64,000 nt of DNA from Perognathus longimembris pacificus (taxonomy: Eukaryota > Chordata > Mammalia > Rodentia > Heteromyidae), in the NCBI RefSeq assembly GCF_023159225.1, contig NC_063169.1, forward strand, positions 55,081,934 through 55,145,933. Reading direction: 5' to 3'. The notes beneath the pieces were generated by a model, which worked only from the letters and a program-made list of their open reading frames with translations, did no database searches and had not been told where the DNA came from. Positions 57,213-64,000 of this stretch are shown piece after piece. Made by a program: the position numbers and the translations under genes. Position 1 is the stretch's first letter. Every line of letters begins with the position of its first letter.

Positions 57213-57920
57213 ACTTTACTTCCAGCAGGATTCATTCATTCCAGGATACAAACCAAGGTGACAAAAATAGATTTAAGTAGATTGCGACTGGCTTAATTTA
57301 GGCACAATTCATTTTACTTTACACTTAAACTTAACAACTAGAAGAAAATATTGCACTATTTTTCTGCATTCAAATTTTTTGCCCCAAATCCTAAGGAACT
57401 CAAATATTCCCATTTTGTTGTCTAAATGTTTTAATTTGCTAGTTTCCATCCTAAAACAATACATATAGTTGATATTTTAATATGGGATTTTTCTCTAACA
57501 TAGAGGACAACAAATTGCTGCAAATGTAGTTAGTTTTTTGATATTGGATATTATATGCCTAATACCCAAGAGTCCATGAATAGATTGACGTTTTAACTTA
57601 AAAGATATCATCATAAATCAAAAAATAAACTTTTTTAGCAATCTGAAAATAATGCAAACATATTCAACACAATATTCATTCTGCAATGACATTAGCATTT
57701 TTTTTTAAGATGTGGAGGAAGGTATGAATGTACTGTGGGAAGAATACACAAATCTAAAACAAGTACCTGCCTGATCTGTTTTGGAAAATGACTAACCCTT
57801 TAATCCACATGCTACCTGGTGAATAAAATATTACTTGAAAGAGTCCTTGTGGTTGTTAAGAGTTTATTTCAGACACAAAGATTCTATTTAAAAGCTTCAC
57901 CATAAGAATCAGAATAAGAC
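57213..57920. other. AT-rich intron stretch without recognised repeats
   Basis: Nothing supported. Confidence 0.4.
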
Positions 57921-57921
57921 A

Positions 57922-58020
57922 GGCAAAGGAGATCAAGCCTGTAATCCTAGCTACTCTGGAAGCTGAGATCAGAACTGCAGTTTGAAGTTTGCAAGATCTC
58001 ATCTCAATCAATAAAAATCT
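57922..58020 (+). mobile_element. B1-like SINE head
   Basis: AAGCCTGTAATCCTAGCTAC and TCTGGAAGCTGAGATCAG, truncated. Confidence 0.65.
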
Positions 58021-58386
58021 AAGCATAATGGTACACATCTGTCATCCTACCAATGCAATAGGAAACCCTATTCAAAAGTAAGCAAAAATAAGAACCTATT
58101 TTTAAAAAAATAAGCATAATGAAAACGGGCTGGAAGTATGACTCCAGTGGCACTTACCCAGCAAGCTCAGACCATGATTTTATTTTTACAACAGAAAAAA
58201 AAAATCAGAAGGATTTTTGATCACGGTTAGATTCACAGTTCAGCTTTTCAAATAGTGAAAGAATTATCAAATAGGAAAAGTCTAACTCATAGAGGCAGAG
58301 TTAGTTACCAGGGGCTAGAAAATGTAAGCATTAGGGAGATGTTGATCAAAAAGTACAAAACTTCTATTTAAAAAGGCAGAATAATG

Positions 58387-58600
58387 GGGCTGGGAATATG
58401 GCCTAGTGGCAAAAGTGCTTGCCTCCTACACATGAAGCTCTCGGTTCGATTCCCCAGCACCACATATATGAAAAACGGCCAGAAGGGGCACTGTGGCTCA
58501 GGTGGCAGAGTGCTAGCTAGCCTTGAGCGGGAAGAAGCCAGGGACAGTGCTCAGGCCCTGAGTCCAAGCCCGAGCACTGGCCAAAAAAAAAAGGGGGGGG
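58387..58600 (+). mobile_element. IDL-Geo SINE
   Basis: Full dimer with A-tail passing into nine G. Flanking GCAGAATAA occurs at 58376-58384 and 58604-58612. Confidence 0.94.
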
Positions 58601-58609
58601 GGAGCAGAA

Positions 58610-58690
58610 TAAGCCAGGGTCTGGTGGCTCATGCCTATAGTCAGGAGACTGAGATCTGAGGATTGCAGTTCAAAGCTAGCTCAGGCATGA
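58610..58690 (+). mobile_element. B1-headed SINE, head only
   Basis: AAGCCAGGGTCTGGTGGCTC and GAGATCTGAGGATTGCAGTT, then lost. Confidence 0.75.
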
Positions 58691-58904
58691 CTATTAGTCT
58701 GCATATCTATTGATTTCCACACAGGAAAGTCTCTTTTTATTTAGAGTGCCAGTTATAACTAATTCCCATTTCAGAATGTTGTCAATGTTTTCAATGAAGC
58801 CTTAATTTTTTTGTCAACAAAATTAATGGCAATTAACTTTCACAAAAAGGAATAGATACAGTGAAGCACAAAACCTTGAAGCAATTTGTGTTGTTTTTTT
58901 CTTG

Positions 58905-59097
58905 GTGCCAGTCCTGGGGCTTGAACTCAGGGCCAGGAGACTGTCCCTGAGTGTCTTTTGCTCAAGGCTAGCACTCTACCTCTTGAGCCACAGCACCACT
59001 TCAGGGTTTTTCTGTTTATGTGGTACTGAGGAATCAAACTCAGAGCTTCAGCCATGCTAAGCAAGCACTCTACCACTAAGCCACATTCCCAGCCCTA
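58905..59097 (-). mobile_element. IDL-Geo SINE
   Basis: Reversed full dimer from GCCAGTCCTGGGGCTTG to CACATTCCCAGCCC. Confidence 0.95.
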
Positions 59098-59710
59098 TCA
59101 TAGGATTCTTATGGAAAGTATCTAAACTGTTTGTTCTCTATTTGAAGTGCTCCCAAAGGGAAGCTACGGTACTTACTGAGAAAGCTTGCAAGCCAATTGA
59201 AAGGTGTGAGTTCCAAGGGAATGCTATTAACCCACCTCCTAGTGGGGGATGAGGAATGGGCAGGAGTGAATCACTTCAACTCTTTGGCCTAGATTTCCTT
59301 TCTTGTTACAAGTTCATGAAATAGATGGCCTTTCAGGTCAATTCCAAGTCTACAAGACTCAGAGTCTATACAACCTAAAGGAAGATGTTATTCTGAAAAC
59401 CTGCCTAAGTCAGGGCAAAACAACTTCAAAAATGTGGCTTCTGGACAGGAACAAGGCTTAAGGCACTGTTTTTAAAAGATTCTAAAAGATGATGAATAGA
59501 AAGAAGGTAGTTCATTGCTCTTAGCATATAAAAAAGTTGCCTGTGAAAAGGTGAAAAGAAACACAAAAACTAATAATGTCTTTATACTTCAGCTTTCATC
59601 TCTGGATGCATACCTGTGTTCTCAGGTATAATTATACTGAATAAAAAGCCTTCTTTCATGATCATAAAAAATGATTAGCCAGGATTTCTTGTATGAAATC
59701 AAAGTCATTT
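59098..59710. other. Intron stretch without recognised repeats
   Basis: Nothing supported. Confidence 0.4.
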
Positions 59711-59723
59711 AAGATTCAAACAA

Positions 59724-59929
59724 GGGGCTGGGGATATAGCCTAGTGGCAAGAGTGCCTGCCTCGGATACACGAGGCCCTAGGTTCGATTCCCCAGCACCA
59801 CATATACAGAAAACGGCCAGAAGCGGCGCCGTGGCTCAAGTGGCAGAGTGCTAGCCTTGAGCGGGAAGAAGCCAGGGACAGTGCTCAGGCCCTGAGCCCA
59901 AGGCCCAGGACTGGCCAAAAAAAAAAAAA
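59724..59929 (+). mobile_element. IDL-Geo SINE, young subfamily
   Basis: Carries the young variants. Exact target duplication AAGATTCAAACAA at 59711-59723 and 59930-59942. It lies about 1.7 kb from exon 1. Confidence 0.97.
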
Positions 59930-59944
59930 AAGATTCAAACAAAC

Positions 59945-61391
59945 TCATGAAAAGAATTATTTCAGTCACCAAAGTATTAACAACTTTAGCTAACAGAATT
60001 TGAGGGATTTCTGGCTATACATAATGGAGCCTGCTGGACCATATATGCTAAGAATAGAAAAAAAAGTGATGTATTTATTTAAGACAAAACTAGCAAAAGA
60101 AGTCTTGATCTTCAAGGACTCTCTCTCCCCCCACCTCCCTTCCCTCACCCTTTCATATTTTTCTATTTTAATTTAAAGATCCTAACTGGCTTTGCTTTGT
60201 GATTCTATAATCTGGTAACACTTCATTCCATACAACACAATGTATTTTCCTCTTGTGTTTTTTTTTTAATTCCCACGACAGATTAGTTCACCCAGAAGTC
60301 AGATCTAGCTCATCACATTGTCCAGAGTGAAACTCTCAGTCACTCATGTACACACGCCCTACACACACAAAAACAACACAGAAGCAACTAGTAATCCCCA
60401 TGCTGACTGTGTCCCCTAGGACAACATTCACTTATGCAGCAGGTCATTATTCACATTAAGTAGATATACTGTGGCCCGGCAATTTTATGAGATGGCTTTG
60501 ACTCTCCACCCCTCTAATCCTGTCCCACTCTCCCATGTTAAGAGCTGTCCACAGCTCCTAAGGATGTGTTGACAGCACAATCGGAGATGAACTGTAAAAA
60601 GGTAAAACCATCACATCACAACTGTACAACTTGAAAGATGTATTAAACTAACACAGAAATCAACTGTGGAAAACAGTTTTTTTTTTTCTAGCAATCTGGA
60701 AAATACAAAATGAGAGGTTGTCGGTGACATGATTTTCAGTGAGACAGATTTCATTTAGAGCTGTTGAAATCTAGGCCAGTGTTGCACCAATAGCTCCCCT
60801 CCCACCCTACAATCCATCAATCACCCTAGCTCATTGATGACCATGTCCGTGTACTAAAAAGGGAAAAACTACACACACCACACACTGGAAAGTCTCTCTG
60901 CTTTGGGGCCAGCAGGAAATTCCAGTTACTTCCATCGCCAAAGCCAGTTAAGCTGCTGAAATGAAGTAAGTGCCTGGAGAGAGATTATTACTAATAAATA
61001 TCAAGGCACATACTTGATTTTCAGGGTTGGTGGAAGCCGAGGGAAGAATGGGTTCTGAGTCCTCGGGCTCAAGGTCGAGGTCCCCGGAACGATAACGAGC
61101 TGAGGGGTCTGGGGGAGGAGACAAGATCCAGCGCCCCAAAGAAAAACCTTGAACTAAATAAGTGTCAGCATACTTCGAAGATGAGAAGGCAGGTGAAGAC
61201 TCAGGGCAGGGGCTGAGGGGTGACGGGCAGCCCCGGCGCTCGCTGAGATCCCCGGGAGACGTATCCACACCGACTTGGCTGAAGCCCGAAGCACTGTGAC
61301 CATCTACACCTATGTCTCCTCAACAGGTAATCCTGCCTTGGCCGTGGCTGGCGGTTCCGACCGGTAGCATCCATGGGACTTCCCTCAGGGT

Positions 61392-61392
<1 letters not shown>
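59945..61392. other. Promoter-proximal intron 1 sequence without recognised repeats
   Basis: No SINE, LINE or exon was recognised in this 1.4 kb, which lies just downstream of exon 1 in the transcribed direction. It is a reasonable place for first-intron regulatory elements. A 106-residue minus-strand frame at 60948-61268 has no recognisable domain and is not called a gene. Confidence 0.5.

Positions 61393-61440
<48 letters not shown>
61393..61440 (+). repeat. (AC)24 microsatellite
   Basis: Forty-eight bases of uninterrupted AC lie about 210 bases into the first intron, exactly where the CpG island ends. It is a likely polymorphic, potentially Z-forming tract next to the promoter. Confidence 0.95.
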
Positions 61441-61442
<2 letters not shown>

Positions 61443-61573
61443 ACGCGCCCATCCCCGCGAGCGCCAGCCGAAGCCCCGTGTGGAAGGCCGCCCGAGGCGC
61501 AGCACCTTGCGCGGCCTCCCTCCGGGCCAGGTCGCCCCGGACCCGAGTCCCCCGGCCGCTCGCGGGGCTCCGG

Positions 61574-61590
61574 GGCCGCCAGGGGGCGGT
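61574..61590 (+). promoter_or_regulatory. Candidate CTCF binding motif
   Basis: The sequence GGCCGCCAGGGGGCGGT matches the usual CTCF core (CCASYAGRKGGCRS) at 13 of 14 positions by eye. It lies in the intron about 60 bases downstream of the exon 1 donor, still in the CpG island. This is a motif match only. Confidence 0.55.
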
Positions 61591-61652
61591 CGGGAGCCCC
61601 TGTCCCGGCCCTCCCCGCCGCCCTCCCCTCCCCCGGCCCGCCGGCCACTCAC

Positions 61653-61938
61653 GGATTTTCACTCGGCGGTGGTCCAGGCGCGCGGCGGCGGCGTGCAGGG
61701 CGTCGAGGCGCCGGTGCAGCCGGGCGGTGCGCTGTCCCAGCGCGGCCGCCTGGCCCTCGAGCTCGCCGAAGATGTCCCCGGCACAGCGCGACAGGTCGGC
61801 CAGCTGCGCCAACAGGCAGACCAGGGCGTGCGAGCTGACCTGCTCCAGCGAGCGGAAGAGCGGCGCGTCCGCAGCCCCGGCCGCCGCCTCGGGCCGCCGC
61901 AGCCGCGCGGGCTCCACGGTCCTCTGGTGGAACGGCAT
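61653..61938 (-). CDS. NHSL1: First coding exon of an NHS-family gene, probably NHSL1 (partial gene, exon 1 only)
   Basis: The minus strand encodes 95 complete codons plus one base, from ATG at 61938 to base 61653, where GTGAGT begins the intron. The protein starts MPFHQRTVEPARL. From about residue 29 it carries an almost continuous amphipathic helical stretch (SLEQVSSHALVCLLAQLADL, then FGELEGQAAALGQRTARLHR and an Ala/Leu/Arg-rich end RRVKI). This resembles the N-terminal WAVE-homology segment that NHS proteins carry in exon 1. NHS-family proteins act at the plasma membrane and lamellipodium in WAVE/actin regulation. The exon ends in phase 1 with C, so the next residue would start with C, which fits the Pro-Val-Ser-Asn-Leu junction I recall for this family. 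The ATG has G at -3, and an in-frame TAA lies at 62029-62031 with no ATG between, fixing the start. NHSL1 is preferred over NHS and NHSL2 by the MPFHQRTVEPARL start, from memory only. All downstream exons lie outside the window. Confidence 0.8.
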
Positions 61939-62031
61939 GGCGGGGGGGGGGGGGGCGGAGGGCGCGGGGAGCCCGGGGGGCGCGGGGGAGGCTCCGGGAG
62001 GGCGCGGGGCCCCGGCCCGGCGCAGCCCTTA
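61939..62031 (-). promoter_or_regulatory. 5' UTR segment: in-frame stop to start codon, with C14 tract
   Basis: Read on the minus strand, this segment begins with TAA (62029-62031) in frame with the ATG and contains no other in-frame ATG. It ends with fourteen consecutive C (61942-61955), then GCC, then the ATG. The -3 purine is favourable for initiation. The UTR is very GC-rich. Its full extent upstream is not known. Confidence 0.7.
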
Positions 62032-62623
62032 ATCCGCCCCCCGTCGGCGCGGGGCGCGAGTCGGCCGCATCCAACACAAAGAGAAGTCCGGGCAGCGGCG
62101 GGGCGCCGTGGGGGAGAGGCCGGGCCGGCGGGACGGACCGCCCGACGGGCGAGGCGGGCGCCCGGCAGCGGCGGCGGCGGTGGCGGCTTCCACTCGCGGG
62201 GTCCCCGGGCCGCGGGGCGGCTCCGGGCGGGCCGGGCGGCGAGCGGCCGCGAGTCCCGCCGAAGTTTGCAGCTGGCAGGAAAGAGCCGGCGGCTCCTTCC
62301 CTCCCTCCGGACTGGAGAGGAGGAGGAAGCGGGGGAAGTGCGGCCGCCACCGGCGAGGGAGGGAGGGAGGCCGGCGAGAGAAAGGAAAGGGGGAGGAGAA
62401 AAGGGCCGGCCCGGGAGCCACCTGCGGCTCCGCGCCCAACGCGCCCCGCGCCTCAGCGCACCCTGCCGGGGCGAGCGCGGCCGCACAGCCCCGCGGCCCC
62501 GCCGGGCCGCCCCCGCCCCCCCTCCACGCCCCCGGCCCGGGCGGGGCGCCGCGGGGGCGGAGGCGCCGGGACGGCCACGGCGGAGCCCGCTCGGCCCGCC
62601 GCTCACCTGCGCCCGGGCCGCGG

Positions 62624-62630
62624 TGAGTCA
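62624..62630 (+). promoter_or_regulatory. Candidate AP-1/MARE-type site in the promoter
   Basis: TGAGTCA is followed by GC, giving the TGAGTCAGC half of a Maf/NF-E2 recognition element. It sits upstream of the first coding exon inside the CpG island. The same bases overlap a plus-strand splice-donor consensus, so its role is ambiguous. Confidence 0.35.
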
Positions 62631-62730
62631 GCGGCCCCGCCCCTCGGGAACGCCTCTGATCCCTCGGGGGTCCCCCCCCCCGCGCCCCGCCCAGGCTGTC
62701 CCAACGTGTGGGCCACCGGAGTGAACCTCG

Positions 62731-63480
62731 GTGATGCTATCCGGTCGTCCGGTGGGCCTGGGGTACTGTGGCTTTCTAGGAGTCCCAGCCCCCCAAGCAG
62801 AGGGCTGGAGGAGGGGGCGCGTCCCACCCATCCATCGGGAGCTTCGCGGGCTGCCTGGTCACAGCCCAAGACCCAGAACCTAGAACCCTGAACCCTGAGC
62901 CCGGGAGACGTTTAAAGCCAAAACGACCATGAGATCACGGTCTGGGGACACCCACTAACTCGAACCTTCTGGGAAGGAGGATTGGAGGATTGAATCCAGT
63001 ATCTCCTAGCCCAAAATCACACTGGCCTACTTGCCCAGAAAAGAAATCTTTAGTTTCTTGCCCCCAGTTGACCCTCATTGCTGCAGGGGTGGGGGGGGGG
63101 TCCCCAGGCCCTTAGGACCTGTCTTCCAGAGCAATGCTGGGTATACACTTGTCTTCCTTCTCTGCCCGACAGGAACAAAGCCAGGGTAGCCAGCTGGAAC
63201 ACAGAAGCTCTGCGTTAAAGGCACTGAGCAAACGGTCCTTCCCCTGTGTTCTTCACTTGTTACAGTATGTGCCAGTACTAATCTCATCTCACTTACTCGG
63301 ACCACTCCAGGGTGTTAGGAGGCAAAATGAACTGCTGATGTCCACATGAAAACAATGCCTAGAAATAAACCTAGGCAGCATTGTATCCACAGTGTAGATG
63401 GGAAATGTTAGTGGCTAGAGAAAGGTAGTGTGCGATGCCAGCCAGCATGGCTCCTCCCTGCCATCCGAAGTTCCCAGTGG
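62731..63480. other. 5' flank of the gene, no recognised repeat or gene
   Basis: CpG density falls off here. The stretch contains short homopolymer runs (ten G near 63091-63100) and no coding segment or repeat that I can support. Confidence 0.4.
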
Positions 63481-63605
63481 AGTACAACATGCACATTTTA
63501 AAGTTCCAGGCAACATAATTTGCCTGTTTGAGGTGTATAATTCAGTGCTTGTTAGTATATCCACTGTTAAGCAGGTATTACCACAACCTATTCTGGAGCA
63601 TTTTC

Positions 63606-63658
<53 letters not shown>

Positions 63659-64000
63659 CCTCCAAAACACCTTTTATTACTCCCTCACCCTACAACCTCT
63701 TAACTAGCCATGTGCAACCCTGTTGACTTCTAGACATTTCATATCAATGACATCAAACAATCTGGGATGTTTTGTGACTGTGGTATCTTTCACATATTTT
63801 CAGGGTTTGCCCTTCAGTTTCTTTGGATGGCTGAATATTCATATCCCATAGAGTGGAGATGCCAACTTTTGTTGATTCAGTTGATGGACATTGGATTTCT
63901 ACTTACTGGTCATGTTGTGCCCGTGTGTATGTGGTATGTGTGCACAGATGTACTGATTCTGTTTAGCATGTCTCACCTTCCCTCCCCCCAAAAATCCCTC
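63481..64000 (-). mobile_element. Ancient L1M-type LINE 3' UTR fragment
   Basis: Phrases typical of the antisense of old mammalian L1 3' UTRs occur in the expected order: TGTATAATTCAGTG, then GGAGCATTTTC, GACATTTCATAT, and GATGGACATTGG. The element is therefore on the minus strand, split by a CA microsatellite at 63607-63657, and runs to the window edge. It is diverged and non-coding. Confidence 0.7.
63607..63657 (+). repeat. (AC)25 microsatellite
   Basis: An uninterrupted AC tract of about 25 units, embedded in the L1M fragment upstream of the promoter. Confidence 0.95.

Larger units (their letters stand above)
61440..62730. promoter_or_regulatory. CpG-island promoter of the NHS-family gene
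   Basis: This is the only strongly GC- and CpG-rich stretch in the window, and it covers exon 1 and its upstream side. It contains several Sp1-type GC boxes (for example at 62541-62553, 62634-62645 and 62684-62692) and no convincing TATA box, which is typical of a dispersed, TATA-less promoter. Transcription of the gene would run from higher to lower coordinates. The start site cannot be fixed from sequence. Long open frames on both strands here are a by-product of high GC content. Confidence 0.85.

Noticed and set aside
60948..61268. 106-residue minus-strand frame just downstream of exon 1
   Set aside because: No recognised domain and no convincing flanking acceptor/donor pair. It may be worth checking as a cassette exon, but it is not supportable.
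61201..61652. Extension of the exon 1 frame past the splice donor
   Set aside because: After RRVKI the frame runs through a perfect GTGAGT donor and then encodes the AC repeat, so it is intron read-through.
61659..62606. 315-residue minus-strand frame overlapping exon 1 in another frame
   Set aside because: It has the same low-complexity GC composition and is out of frame with the NHS-family exon.
61312..62724. 470-residue plus-strand open frame in the CpG island
   Set aside because: Gly/Arg/Pro/Ala-rich composition and overlap with the well-supported minus-strand exon indicate a GC-driven chance frame. No domain is visible.
62875..62902. Telomere-like CCCTGAACCCTGA repeat
   Set aside because: Only about two imperfect units; too short to mean anything.
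63134..63349. Divergent coding exon upstream of the promoter
   Set aside because: The 71-residue frame has no domain and no CpG support of its own.

Overview
The window is mammalian nuclear DNA, almost certainly from a rodent of the superfamily Geomyoidea (kangaroo rats, pocket mice, pocket gophers). The main evidence is about 31 copies of a dimeric SINE with a tRNA-Ala/ID-like left half joined to a 'Geo' right half. That architecture (IDL-Geo) is known as a Geomyoidea-restricted SINE. A second SINE family here, with a 7SL/B1-like head joined to the same Geo tail, supports the assignment. The species cannot be named from the sequence.

Only one protein-coding segment is supported: a minus-strand first coding exon at 61653-61938, inside a CpG island (about 61440-62730). 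It encodes 95 codons plus one base, starting MPFHQRTVEPARL, and ends at a consensus GTGAGT donor. The N-terminus, the helical WAVE-homology-type segment and the phase-1 exon end fit the Nance-Horan syndrome (NHS) family, most likely NHSL1. An in-frame stop lies upstream of the ATG. On this reading 1-61652 is the 5' part of a very large first intron (transcribed right to left) and 62700-64000 is 5' flank.

The intron is dominated by SINEs: IDL-Geo about 22 plus and 9 minus, and B1-headed Geo elements about 14 plus and 13 minus. Older ID-like, B1-like and stand-alone tRNA-like monomers are also present, with SINE-seeded microsatellites. Ancient mammalian repeats are recognisable as well: MIR, MER5/hAT-like, L1M 3' ends on the minus strand, an LTR-like repeat with an AATAAA near the left edge (about 265-890), and two copies of an LTR/MaLR-like repeat. 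Lineage-specific L1 3' ends occur at about 2800-2990 and 14874-14990. Several stretches of 1-2.5 kb lack recognisable repeats and are candidates for unique regulatory intron sequence.

No other genes, RNA genes, CRISPR arrays or operon-like systems were found. I did not find a new functional system. The points most worth following are the modular SINE biology (one Geo tail under two unrelated heads, and a tail that itself looks like a tRNA-type pol III promoter), a site hit twice by retrotransposition leaving three copies of one target duplication, an inverted SINE pair with a short loop, a perfect 40-bp tandem duplication, and promoter details (CTCF-like motif, C14 tract beside the ATG, back-to-back splice donors). 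Repeat boundaries are by eye and may be off by about 5-15 bases.
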